From Streptomyces tendae (GTDB lineage: Bacteria; Actinomycetota; Actinomycetes; Streptomycetales; Streptomycetaceae), in contig NZ_BMUY01000010.1 of NCBI RefSeq assembly GCF_014650435.1, forward strand, positions 124,001 to 188,000: DNA of 64,000 nt, read 5' to 3'. Below, piece by piece: positions 8,680 to 16,921 of this stretch. The notes under the pieces are model-generated. The model had not been told where the DNA came from. It was given only the letters and a program-made list of their open reading frames with translations, and ran no database searches. The first letter of the stretch is position 1, and each line of letters starts with the position of its first letter. Both the position numbers and the translations under genes were made by a program.

Positions 8680-8691
8680 CGGACTGGACCA
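8680..8691 (-). promoter_or_regulatory. Possible third DasR-like box, dxs side
   Basis: Minus strand reads TGGTCCAGTCCG, 9 of 12 matches to the DasR core. It lies in the middle of the 383-bp divergent region and nearer to dxs than the other two. The rest of this region (8511-8893) shows no gene; the dxs ribosome site AAGGAGG is at 8882-8888. Confidence 0.35.
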
Positions 8692-8893
8692 GCCGGGTAA
8701 AGGTGTCACCAAGCCGCGCGGCGGCGTGCCCCCGCGCGCAAACGGGGAAGGCGCGGACCGGGAAGACGTAGAACGGTCCGCCCGTGGGTAAGGCCGAACG
8801 CGTGACGTACGACGCACCGCCCGGACACGTTCCGCCGGAACGGAACATTAGACTCGACGAGCCCGGCAACAGCTCTACTGCAAGGAGGCACGG

Positions 8894-10822
8894 GTGCCGC
8901 TGCTGACCCGCATCACGGGACCGCGCGATCTGGACCGGCTCAGCCTGGAAGAGCTGACTCAGCTGGCCGAGGAGATCCGTACCTTCCTCGTCGACGCCGT
9001 CTCCAAGACCGGCGGCCACCTCGGCCCCAACCTCGGCGTGGTGGAACTCACCCTCGCCCTGCACCGGGTCTTCGAGTCGCCGAAGGACAAGGTGCTCTGG
9101 GACACCGGCCACCAGTCCTACGTGCACAAGCTGCTCACCGGCCGCCAGGACTTCTCCAGGCTCAAGATGAAGGGCGGCCTGTCCGGCTACCCCTCGCAGG
9201 GGGAGTCCGAGCACGACGTCATCGAGAACAGCCACGCCTCCACGGTCCTCGGCTGGGCCGACGGCATCGCCAAGGCCAATCAGGTCCTGGAGCGTGACGA
9301 CCACGTCGTCGCCGTCATCGGCGACGGAGCCCTCACCGGCGGCATGGCCTGGGAGGCGCTGAACAACATCGCCGCCGCCAAGGACCGCCCCCTCGTCATC
9401 GTCGTCAACGACAACGAGCGCTCCTACGCCCCCACCATCGGCGGCCTCGCCAATCATTTGGCGACCCTGCGCACCACCGACGGCTACGAGCGCTTCCTGG
9501 CCCGCACCAAGGAGGTCCTGGAGCGCACCCCGGTCGTCGGGCGCCCCCTCTACGACACCCTGCACGGCGCCAAGAAGGGCCTGAAGGACTTCATCGCCCC
9601 GCAGGGCATGTTCGAGGACCTCGGCCTCAAGTACGTCGGCCCCATCGACGGCCACGACCTGGAGGCCCTGGAGTCCGCCCTCACCCGCGCCAAGCGCTTC
9701 GGCGGCCCGGTCATCGTGCACTGCCTCACCGAGAAGGGCCGCGGCTACCAGCCCGCCCTCCAGGACGAGGCCGACCGCTTCCACGCCGTCGGCAAGATCC
9801 ACCCCGACACCGGCCTGCCCATCGCCACCTCCGGCGCCGACTGGACCAGCGTCTTCGGCGACGAGATGCTCAAGCTCGGCAAGGAGCGCGAGGACGTCGT
9901 CGCCATCACGGCGGCCATGCTCCAGCCGGTCGGCCTCGACAAGTTCGCCAAGGCATTCCCGGACCGCGTCTACGACGTCGGTATCGCCGAGCAGCACGGC
10001 GCGGTCTCCGCGGCCGGCCTCGCGCACGGCGGCGTCCACCCGGTCTTCGCCGTGTACGCCACCTTCCTCAACCGCGCCTTCGACCAGGTCCTGATGGACG
10101 TCGCCCTGCACAAGTGCGGCGTGACCTTCGTGCTGGACCGGGCCGGCGTCACCGGCACCGACGGCGCCTCCCACAACGGTATGTGGGACATGTCGATCCT
10201 CCAGGTCGTCCCCGGCCTCAGGCTCGCCGCCCCGCGCGACGCCGACCAGGTCCGCGCCCAGCTGCGCGAGGCCGTCGCGGTGGACGACGCCCCGACCGTG
10301 GTCCGCTTCTCCAAGGGCGCCGTCGGCCCCGCGGTCCCGGCCGTCGGCCGCGTCGGCGGCATGGACGTGCTGCGCGCCCCCGGCACCGACACCCCCGACG
10401 TCCTCCTGGTCTCGGTCGGCGCCCTCGCGCCGATGTGCCTGGAGGTCGCCGAGCTGCTGAACAAGCAGGGCATCTCCACCACCGTGGTCGACCCGCGCTG
10501 GGTCAAGCCCGTCGACGAGGCCATGGCCCCGCTCGCCGAGCGGCACCGCGTGGTCGTCACCGTGGAGGACAACTCCCGCGTCGGCGGTGTCGGCTCCGCC
10601 GTCGCCCAGGCCCTGCGCGACGCCGGCGTCGACGTACCGCTGCGCGACTTCGGCATCCCGCCGCGCTTCCTCGACCACGCCTCCCGCGCGGAGGTGCTGG
10701 CCGAGATCGGACTCACCGCACCCGACATCGCGCGCCAGGTCACCGGCCTGGTCGCCAAGCTCGACGGCAGGTACGACCGCGCGGGCGCCGAGGTGGACCA
10801 GGTGGAGGCCGCGCGCGACTGA
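8894..10822 (+). CDS. dxs: 1-deoxy-D-xylulose-5-phosphate synthase
   Basis: Full-length DXS, 642 residues, starting at GTG 8894 with AAGGAGG five bases upstream. It condenses pyruvate and glyceraldehyde 3-phosphate to DXP, the first step of the MEP isoprenoid pathway (also feeding thiamine and pyridoxal). Visible: N-terminal KTGGHLGPNLGVVELT, the thiamine-diphosphate motif GDGALTGGMAWEALNN (about 143), the GIAEQHGAVSAAGLA block of the pyrimidine domain, and a transketolase C-terminal domain (VEDNSRVGGVGSAV). Streptomyces often carry two dxs copies; this may be one of them. It is monocistronic, between a divergent chitinase and a terminator. Confidence 0.95.
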   Translation: MPLLTRITGPRDLDRLSLEELTQLAEEIRTFLVDAVSKTGGHLGPNLGVVELTLALHRVFESPKDKVLWDTGHQSYVHKLLTGRQDFSRLKMKGGLSGYPSQGESEHDVIENSHASTVLGWADGIAKANQVLERDDHVVAVIGDGALTGGMAWEALNNIAAAKDRPLVIVVNDNERSYAPTIGGLANHLATLRTTDGYERFLARTKEVLERTPVVGRPLYDTLHGAKKGLKDFIAPQGMFEDLGLKYVGPIDGHDLEALESALTRAKRFGGPVIVHCLTEKGRGYQPALQDEADRFHAVGKIHPDTGLPIATSGADWTSVFGDEMLKLGKEREDVVAITAAMLQPVGLDKFAKAFPDRVYDVGIAEQHGAVSAAGLAHGGVHPVFAVYATFLNRAFDQVLMDVALHKCGVTFVLDRAGVTGTDGASHNGMWDMSILQVVPGLRLAAPRDADQVRAQLREAVAVDDAPTVVRFSKGAVGPAVPAVGRVGGMDVLRAPGTDTPDVLLVSVGALAPMCLEVAELLNKQGISTTVVDPRWVKPVDEAMAPLAERHRVVVTVEDNSRVGGVGSAVAQALRDAGVDVPLRDFGIPPRFLDHASRAEVLAEIGLTAPDIARQVTGLVAKLDGRYDRAGAEVDQVEAARD

Positions 10823-10859
10823 CACCGCGCACCGCGGGACCCGCAACCCGGCACTGCGC

Positions 10860-10909
10860 CGGATGGGCCGGTTCGACCACTCGTTGCAGTGGTGGAACCG
10901 GCCCATCCG
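10860..10909 (+). terminator. dxs terminator
   Basis: Arms 10860-10881 and 10888-10909 pair over 22 bp with one mismatch around a 6-nt loop, 38 bp after the dxs stop. Confidence 0.8.
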
Positions 10910-10988
10910 CGTGAAATCGCCCACGCCGGGGCATACGCAGTACGCCCCCTCTCGATCATGTCGAGGACGACAAGCGTGGGAGGTCCCC

Positions 10989-12500
10989 GTGAGCAACACC
11001 CTGTTCAGGACGAAGAAGATCGAGCAGTCCATCCGTGACACGGAGGAACCGGAGCACGCGCTCAAGAAATCCCTGTCGGCGCTGGACCTGACCGTCTTCG
11101 GTATCGGCGTCGTCATCGGCACCGGCATCTTCGTACTGACCGGCACCGTCGCCAAGAACAACGCCGGACCCTCCGTGGCCCTGGCGTTCGTGGTCGCCGG
11201 CGTCGTCTGCGCGCTCGCCGCGCTGTGCTACGCCGAGTTCGCCTCCACCGTCCCGGTGGCCGGCTCCGCCTACACCTTCTCCTACGCCTCGCTGGGCGAA
11301 CTGCCCGCCTGGATCATCGGCTGGGACCTGGTCCTGGAGTTCGCGCTCGGCACGGCGGTGGTGGCCGTCGGCTGGTCGGGCTACATCCGCTCACTGTTGG
11401 ACAACGCGGGCTGGCACATGCCGGCGGAGCTGGGCGGACGCGACGGCGCGGACGGCTTCGGCTTCGACATCCTCGCCGCCGCCCTGGTGCTGGTGCTCAC
11501 CGCCATCCTCGTCCTCGGCATGAAGCTGTCGGCGCGGATCACCTCACTCGTCGTCGCCATCAAGGTGGCGGTCGTCCTCATCGTGATCATCGCCGGGGCC
11601 TTCTTCATCAAGGGCGCCAACTACGACCCCTTCATTCCGAAGTCGCAGCCCGTCGAGGCGGGCGGGGGACTGCACTCACCCCTCATCCAGCTGATGTTCG
11701 GCTGGGCGCCGGCCAACTTCGGCGTGATGGGCATCTTCACGGCCGCCTCGGTCGTCTTCTTCGCCTTCATCGGCTTCGACATCGTCGCCACCGCCGCCGA
11801 GGAGACCAGGAACCCGCAGCGCGACATGCCCCGCGGCATCCTCGGCTCCCTGATCATCTGCACCCTGCTGTACGTCGGCGTCTCCATCGTCGTCACCGGC
11901 ATGCAGCACTACACCAAGCTCTCGGTGGACGCCCCGCTCGCCGACGCCTTCAAAGCCACCGGGCATCCCTTCTTCTCCGGGGTGATCAGCTTCGGCGCGG
12001 CCGTCGGCCTGACCACGGTCTGCATGATCCTGCTGCTCGGCCAGAGCCGGGTGTTCTTCGCGATGAGCCGCGACGGACTGCTGCCGCGCTTCTTCTCCCA
12101 CGTCCACCCGAAGTTCCGCACCCCTTACCGGCCGACCATCCTGCTCGGCGTGGTCATCGCGATCGTCGCCGGCTTCACCAGCCTCAGCGAGCTGGCCGAG
12201 CTGGTGAACATCGGCACGCTCTTCGCCTTCGTCATCGTCGCGATCAGCGTGATCATCCTGCGCAGGACCCGGCCGGACCTGCCGCGCGCCTTCCGCACCC
12301 CGCTGGTCCCGGTGCTGCCCATCGTCTCCGTGGCCGCCTCGCTGTGGCTGATGCTGAACCTGCCCGCCGAGACCTGGGTCCGCTTCGCCATCTGGATGGC
12401 GATCGGCTTCGTCGTCTACTTCCTCTACGGCCGCACCCACAGCCGCCTGGCCCGCGGCGAGGAGACCCCGGCCGCCCCGGGCAAGCCGTCCGGCCCGTAG
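10989..12500 (+). CDS. APC-family amino acid permease
   Basis: Integral membrane amino-acid transporter, 503 residues, starting at GTG 10989 (GGGAGG at 10978-10983). The cytoplasmic N-terminus (FRTKKIEQSIRDTEEPEHALKK) and the first helix motif VFGIGVVIGTGIFVLTG are typical of the cationic amino-acid transporter branch of the APC superfamily (YfnA/CAT type). About twelve helices, the conserved FFAFIGFDIVATAAEETRNP segment and a short hydrophilic C-terminus are present. Likely a proton-coupled uptake system. No biosynthetic partner is adjacent, so substrate cannot be set from context; it is flanked by terminators and probably transcribed alone. Confidence 0.85.
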   Translation: MSNTLFRTKKIEQSIRDTEEPEHALKKSLSALDLTVFGIGVVIGTGIFVLTGTVAKNNAGPSVALAFVVAGVVCALAALCYAEFASTVPVAGSAYTFSYASLGELPAWIIGWDLVLEFALGTAVVAVGWSGYIRSLLDNAGWHMPAELGGRDGADGFGFDILAAALVLVLTAILVLGMKLSARITSLVVAIKVAVVLIVIIAGAFFIKGANYDPFIPKSQPVEAGGGLHSPLIQLMFGWAPANFGVMGIFTAASVVFFAFIGFDIVATAAEETRNPQRDMPRGILGSLIICTLLYVGVSIVVTGMQHYTKLSVDAPLADAFKATGHPFFSGVISFGAAVGLTTVCMILLLGQSRVFFAMSRDGLLPRFFSHVHPKFRTPYRPTILLGVVIAIVAGFTSLSELAELVNIGTLFAFVIVAISVIILRRTRPDLPRAFRTPLVPVLPIVSVAASLWLMLNLPAETWVRFAIWMAIGFVVYFLYGRTHSRLARGEETPAAPGKPSGP

Positions 12501-12520
12501 CCCCACCGATTCCTCCACAC

Positions 12521-12553
12521 CGGACCCCGCACGCGCACCGCGTGCGGGGTCCG
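12521..12553. terminator. Bidirectional terminator
   Basis: Perfect 15-bp arms 12521-12535 and 12539-12553 with a 3-nt loop between convergent genes, followed by CCCTTGT on the plus side. Confidence 0.85.
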
Positions 12554-12573
12554 CCCTTGTACGCGGCCGGGTC

Positions 12574-12951
12574 TCACCCGGGCCGCACCGTCCTCGGCCC
12601 CGCCACCTCCGCCCCCAACTCCGTCACCCGGCGGCGCAGCTCGCGGTCGGCCGTCACCACCAGCACGGGGCGGTCACCGGCCGCCCGCGCGACCAGCTCG
12701 ACGATGTGGTCGTCCCCGCTGCCGGGCGCGGACTCCACCCGCACGCCGGTCACGGACTCCACCCCGCGGGCCGCACCCTCGACCACGAGTACGACCTCCG
12801 CCGGCCCCGCCCGCACCGGCACCCCGTCCGCCGCCAGCCGGTCCCGCAGCCGCTCCGCGGCCCCACGCCGGTCCCGCCACCAGCCGTCGGGCACCGAGCC
12901 GACGACGTTCGCGGCGTCGACGACCACGAGCAGGGACGCGTTGTCTTCCAT
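12574..12951 (-). CDS. NYN/PIN-like domain protein
   Basis: Small soluble protein, 125 residues from ATG 12951; a GTG at 12979 is an alternative start. Sequence fits a NYN (PIN-like) nuclease fold: an opening acidic strand VVVDAANVVGSVPDGWW, a middle acidic segment GSGDDHIVELV, and a closing VVTADRELRRRVTELGAEV in which D and R/E residues lie where YacP/NYN RNases keep metal ligands. Likely an RNA-processing or RNA-binding protein; no activity can be stated. Annotated homologues may carry vague names such as NTP pyrophosphohydrolase. Divergent from the next gene, which has a leaderless-type promoter. Confidence 0.65.
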   Translation of the reverse strand: MEDNASLLVVVDAANVVGSVPDGWWRDRRGAAERLRDRLAADGVPVRAGPAEVVLVVEGAARGVESVTGVRVESAPGSGDDHIVELVARAAGDRPVLVVTADRELRRRVTELGAEVAGPRTVRPG

Positions 12952-13037
12952 CCCGCCAGGGTCGCACGGCTCCGTCACCGTCCCCTCTCGGCACGGTGAC
13001 GGCCGCACCCGACCGACACGGAGCCGACGGTCCCGCT

Positions 13038-13043
13038 TAGAGT
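13038..13043 (+). promoter_or_regulatory. -10 element for a leaderless transcript
   Basis: TAGAGT, then six bases, then the GTG start at 13050. There is no ribosome site. This is the geometry of a leaderless Streptomyces mRNA. Confidence 0.5.
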
Positions 13044-13049
13044 GATGCG

Positions 13050-14078
13050 GTGAATGGCGACTGGCTTCTCCTCGGCCGCGACGGCCGCCTCAGTGTGTAC
13101 CTCCCGTCGAACGACGCCGCCCTGTGGCGTGCCGAACGCGCGCCCGCGGGCCACTGGGAGGCCCCGCGCCGCATCGGCGGCGACCAGGAACTGCGCCCGG
13201 ACGGCGGCCTCGCGGTCGGCCGGGGACCGGACGGCTACACGCATCTGGTCGCCTGGCGCCCCACCGGCGCCGGCCGCTGCACCCTCGTCCACACCACGCA
13301 CTTCCGCCCGCTGCTCGCGCCCCTCGACTGGCAGCCGGTCGGCCACCCCAACAAGCAGGGCGACCGCACCGGAACCCCCGCCGTCGCGGTCGACGCGCAG
13401 GGCCGCGCCCACGTCTTCGTCCGCAACGGGGGCGGCGGCCTGAGCATGGTGGCCCAGCAGGAGAAGGGCGGCTGGGAGCCGTGGCGCGACCTGAAGGGCC
13501 GTGGCGTCCAGGAGTCGCCCGCGGCCGTGACGGCCGACTCCGGCCTGGTCGAGGTGTACGCACCCGTCGAGGGCGGCATCCTGCACTGGCGCCAGGACAA
13601 GCCGGGCGCGCGACCGGTGCTGGGGGAGCGTCTCGACGCGGCCGTCCGCCCGGGCACCCTGCGCGCCCTGGCGACCTCCGCGGAGCACACCACGGTCTTC
13701 TTCACCGACGCCGGCACGGGTGAGCTGTGCGCCTGGCGTCCCGGCGGAAAGCCCGTACCCCTGGTGACCGCCGTCGGCCCCGGCCCCGTGGCTGCCGTCC
13801 GCACCGTCATAGACGGCCACGACTGCACGCTGCTCGCCCAGCGTTCGGCCGCCGGCGGCCGCGTCGCCTTCGCCGCGTACCCCACGGAACTGGAGGAGAT
13901 GGGCGCGGCCTGGACCGAGTCGGGCCCCGCCCTGCCGTCCGACGCGACCGTCTCCCTGACCCTGGACGCCGACGCCCGCCTGGTGGCGGCGACCCTGTCC
14001 CCGTCGGGCGGACAGCTACTGCTGTCCCGACGCAAGGACGAGGCGGGGCTGGCGCTGGGGGCGTGGGAGGCGGTCTGA
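13050..14078 (+). CDS. Beta-propeller-like protein, paralogue A
   Basis: Protein of 342 residues without signal peptide or membrane helix. It contains repeated units of about 50 residues, each with a pattern such as DWLLLGRDGRLSVYL, THLVAWRP, PAVAVDAQGRAHVFVRNG and GGWEPWRDLKG. That is the look of a 6-7 bladed propeller of the tachylectin/PLL lectin type (xxVFxRxxxGxLxxxxQ, W-x-x-W). It is clearly related to the gene at 15498-16625 (SWLLRGHDDRLSAYA, VDGQGTVHVFVSGG, AWETWKDLRG, VDGYDCTVLAHQ against VIDGHDCTLLAQ). The LCP gene lies between the two copies. Function unknown; sugar binding is an inference from the fold pattern. Confidence 0.7.
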   Translation: MNGDWLLLGRDGRLSVYLPSNDAALWRAERAPAGHWEAPRRIGGDQELRPDGGLAVGRGPDGYTHLVAWRPTGAGRCTLVHTTHFRPLLAPLDWQPVGHPNKQGDRTGTPAVAVDAQGRAHVFVRNGGGGLSMVAQQEKGGWEPWRDLKGRGVQESPAAVTADSGLVEVYAPVEGGILHWRQDKPGARPVLGERLDAAVRPGTLRALATSAEHTTVFFTDAGTGELCAWRPGGKPVPLVTAVGPGPVAAVRTVIDGHDCTLLAQRSAAGGRVAFAAYPTELEEMGAAWTESGPALPSDATVSLTLDADARLVAATLSPSGGQLLLSRRKDEAGLALGAWEAV

Positions 14079-14087
14079 GCGACCGTC

Positions 14088-14122
14088 GTCCGTCAGGGGA
14101 GCGGGGTTCTTCCCTGACGGAC
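14088..14122. terminator. Bidirectional terminator
   Basis: Perfect 11-bp arms 14088-14098 and 14112-14122 around a 13-nt loop, between the convergent propeller and LCP genes. Confidence 0.7.
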
Positions 14123-14136
14123 CGACCGGCCGAGGG

Positions 14137-15246
14137 TCAGGAAGTCTTGCCGCCCGCAGGGGACTTCTTCGCCGACTCCGGGATGTCCTCGTCGCTGCGG
14201 ATCGCCTTCCAGAGCGTGGACGCCTGCGGCTCCGCGGCCACCACCCGGTTCGGGTCGATCTTGTCGTACGCCACCGGCAGCATGATGGTCTCCATCGTGG
14301 ACGGGTCCACCCCGTTCAGACTGCGTCCGAAGTCCGCGAGCGCGGTGAGCGACGCGAGTTCGGAGTCGGTGGTGAGAGCCGCGGTGAGCGTGTCCGCGAT
14401 CTTGTAGGTCTTGGTCGGGCTGCCCAGGAGGTCCTGCTTCTTGATCTCGCTCAGCAGGGCGATCATGAACTCCTGCTGGAGCCCGATCCGCCCGAGGTCG
14501 CTGCCGTCACCGACGCCGTGCCGGGTGCGGACGAAGGCCAGTGAGTCCGTGCCGTTCAGCTTGTGCGTGCCGGCCGTCAGGTCGAGCCCGCTGGACTTGT
14601 CGTGGATGTCCTGGTCGACGGTGACGGTGACGCCGCCTATCGCGTCCACCAGATCCTTGAAGCCCGCGAAGTCGATCTCGACGTAGTGGTCCATGCGGAC
14701 CCCGGACATCTTCTCCACCGTCTTGACCACGCAGGCCGGACCGACCTGCGAGTAGACGGAGTTGAACATCACACGCTCGGCCGAGGCCACCTCGGAGCCG
14801 TCCGGCTTGGTGCACTCGGGCCGGGTCACCAGGGTGTCCCGCGGAATGCTGACGGCGACGGCCTCCTTGCGCCCCTCGGGGATGTGCATCACCAGCGCCG
14901 TGTCCGAACGGGCCCCCGCGACCTTGCCGGTGTTCAGTTCGGCGTTGTCGCCCGCGCGCGAGTCGGAGCCGAGGATCAGGACGTTCTGCCCGGAGGTGGG
15001 GAGCTTCTCCGGCCGGTCCTTGCCGATGGCGTCATTGATGTCGACGCCGTTGATGTTGCCGTTGAGGTCGCTGTAGAGCCAGTAGCCGGTACCGGCCGCG
15101 GCGACGACGAGTACGGCCAGGCCGAGCAGGATGTTACGGCCGGTCCGGCGCTTCTTCTTCCGGTTCTTCCCGGCTCTTCGGCTCCCGCGCCCCTCGCTCG
15201 GCGATTGAGGGGCAGGCGGCACGGGGGTGCTCAGGTCGTGGCTCAC
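14137..15246 (-). CDS. LytR-CpsA-Psr (LCP) family wall-polymer transferase
   Basis: Membrane-anchored LCP protein, 369 residues from GTG 15246, supported by GAGGA seven bases upstream; a farther ATG at 15342 has no ribosome site. Order: Pro/Lys/Arg-rich cytoplasmic tail with RRAGKNRKKKRRTGRN, one membrane helix (about 38-57), then the extracellular LCP domain with ILGSDSRAGDN, GARSDTALVMHI, SIPRDTLV and the RTRHGVGDGSDLGRIGLQQEF block holding the catalytic Arg/Asp set. LCP enzymes transfer undecaprenyl-linked glycopolymers onto peptidoglycan. Its closeness to the Stealth/TagF-like genes downstream suggests it anchors that polymer. TATAGT at 15346-15351 (minus strand) may be its -10. Confidence 0.88.
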   Translation of the reverse strand: MSHDLSTPVPPAPQSPSEGRGSRRAGKNRKKKRRTGRNILLGLAVLVVAAAGTGYWLYSDLNGNINGVDINDAIGKDRPEKLPTSGQNVLILGSDSRAGDNAELNTGKVAGARSDTALVMHIPEGRKEAVAVSIPRDTLVTRPECTKPDGSEVASAERVMFNSVYSQVGPACVVKTVEKMSGVRMDHYVEIDFAGFKDLVDAIGGVTVTVDQDIHDKSSGLDLTAGTHKLNGTDSLAFVRTRHGVGDGSDLGRIGLQQEFMIALLSEIKKQDLLGSPTKTYKIADTLTAALTTDSELASLTALADFGRSLNGVDPSTMETIMLPVAYDKIDPNRVVAAEPQASTLWKAIRSDEDIPESAKKSPAGGKTS

Positions 15247-15497
15247 GGCGGGTCCTCGCAACTCGTGCCCAGAGGGCAGGAGCAGCTGGCCGCTCCCGTG
15301 AGGGGCCGGGTCGGTGCTGCTCGGCTGACGCTTGGTTGGCATTGAACTATAGACACCCGATCGAGCACGCGTACGACCGATGTGCCCGGTGTGCGCCCCG
15401 ACAGGACACTGGGACACCTGTTCGGTCGTGCGTATGATGTGGCGAATTCTGGAGTCATCTGTGGACACCAGGACCGGCGTGGGAGGGGACGGTACAC

Positions 15498-16625
15498 ATG
15501 CGCGGCAGAGGTGCGCAGGCGGTGGACCGGGGGGCCCGAACCGGTGTCGCGGCCGAGGTGCGGCCTCAGCGCGTGTCCGTGACGTCCGTGGCCACGGGGT
15601 CGTGGCTGCTGCGTGGGCACGACGACCGCCTCAGTGCGTATGCGCTGGTCGAAGGCGGTGTGCACCGCTGGACCGAGACCGCGGTGGGCAGTGCCCGTTT
15701 CAGCGGGCCGGACTTCTTCCCCGTCCAAGGGCTGACGTGCCTCGCCGTGGCCCAGGGAGCCAACCGCTACGCGCACTTCATCGGGCGGAGGGAACGGTCC
15801 GGCGGTGACGGACCGAAAGCCGATCTGGTCTACGCCGTGCAGTACCAGACGGGGCGGACGCTCGGCGACTGGCGTTCCCTCGGCAACCCCTTCCGCGATC
15901 CGAGGGAGGCGGCGAGCCTCGGTGCGCCGGCTGCCGCCGTGGACGGGCAGGGCACGGTCCACGTCTTCGTCTCCGGCGGCCCCGGTGGGGTCATGCTGCG
16001 CCGCGAGGCCAGGAGCGGGGCCTGGGAGACATGGAAGGACCTGCGCGGCGGCGCGGTCGCGGGCGGACTGAGCGCCGCGGCGAACACGGTCGGACTGGTC
16101 GAACTGCTCGCGCCGGGACACCGCTCGGTCATGCACTGGGTGCAGACGGAACCGGGGGCGGATCTTCGCCGGGCGCAGGATCTCACCCCGGCCCCCGTAC
16201 CCGGCTCGGCCGCGCTCCTCGAGACCGCGCCCGGGGTGTTCACCGCCTACTGGTCCGAGCAGAGCGGCACGGGTGTCTACGCGCAGCGACCCGGTGAGTG
16301 GGCCTTTCCAGCCGGCGGGGCGCCGGGAGAGGGGACCCACGCCACCCTCCGTGCCACCGTCGACGGCTACGACTGCACGGTCCTCGCCCACCAGGGACGT
16401 ACGGGAACGGCCGTGTTGGGCGTGTGCGGCACCGGTGCCGAGTCCGGTGGGCTGTGGTGGACCGACACCGGGCTGGCCTGCGTCGGTACTCCGGCGCTGG
16501 CACTGGACGGGCACGGCCGGATCGTCATGGCGATGGTCGCCGCGGACGGCGCCGTCCTGGTGAACAGGCAGCGGCCGGAGCCGGGACTGACCCTCTCCGA
16601 CTGGAGCCGCCTGCCCAGTAGTTGA
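15498..16625 (+). CDS. Beta-propeller-like protein, paralogue B
   Basis: Protein of 375 residues starting at ATG 15498 with an AGGGGAC ribosome site. A TATGAT -10-like element lies at 15433-15438. After about 30 variable, Arg-rich residues comes a propeller related to the gene at 13050: SWLLRGHDDRLSAYALVEGG, RYAHFIGR, PAAAVDGQGTVHVFVSGG, GAWETWKDLRG, TVDGYDCTVLAHQG. No signal peptide or helix is evident, so it is cytosolic or exported by an unknown route. Divergent from the LCP gene and directly upstream of the Stealth operon. Function not known; duplication around the LCP gene argues for a shared role, perhaps binding a glycan. Confidence 0.7.
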   Translation: MRGRGAQAVDRGARTGVAAEVRPQRVSVTSVATGSWLLRGHDDRLSAYALVEGGVHRWTETAVGSARFSGPDFFPVQGLTCLAVAQGANRYAHFIGRRERSGGDGPKADLVYAVQYQTGRTLGDWRSLGNPFRDPREAASLGAPAAAVDGQGTVHVFVSGGPGGVMLRREARSGAWETWKDLRGGAVAGGLSAAANTVGLVELLAPGHRSVMHWVQTEPGADLRRAQDLTPAPVPGSAALLETAPGVFTAYWSEQSGTGVYAQRPGEWAFPAGGAPGEGTHATLRATVDGYDCTVLAHQGRTGTAVLGVCGTGAESGGLWWTDTGLACVGTPALALDGHGRIVMAMVAADGAVLVNRQRPEPGLTLSDWSRLPSS

Positions 16626-16921
16626 GCGCGCACCCCTACAGCATGTTGCGCTGAAAGTCCAGAGCGGCAAATGGTTGTATCCGTTGCATGTGGCGATCGT
16701 CACGCGCCACAACCTGTCTGCCGGCTGTCTTGATCTGGACTTTTAGGAAACCATTATGTGAAAGTTTGATGGATTGCCGGTGTGTGGCGATCGTAGTCGA
16801 ATCGGGGGTGATGGGCCCCCGTGTCTGGGAATGCGTGCTTCTTCTGATCCAAGGCGCCACACAGCGAGGTGTGGATGCCCTTGGGAGGGCAGCGCTGCTG
16901 GGTACGGATGGTGGATGCCTC
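16626..16921 (+). promoter_or_regulatory. Lower-GC control region ahead of the glycopolymer operon
   Basis: About 296 bp without a confident gene. It holds a 12-bp direct repeat, TGTGGCGATCGT, at 16689-16700 and 16783-16794 (94 bp apart). Between the copies is a promoter-like pair, TTGATC (16730-16735) and CATTAT (16752-16757), with a 16-bp spacer. GC content is visibly lower than in the flanks. The Stealth reading frame stays open through this stretch, but codon bias suggests it is not coding. Confidence 0.45.

Noticed and set aside
8627..11161. 844-codon minus-strand frame opposite dxs
   Set aside because: Mirror frame of the dxs gene, with Val/Gly/Asp-rich composition and no motif.
15247..15342. 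Extended LCP start at ATG 15342
   Set aside because: No ribosome site, whereas GTG 15246 has GAGGA at good spacing and a normal cytoplasmic tail follows.
16688..16921. Upstream extension of the Stealth protein to ATG 16688
   Set aside because: The region has poor codon bias, several Cys/Met-rich stretches unlike the family, a promoter-like element and no ribosome site, so it is treated as non-coding.
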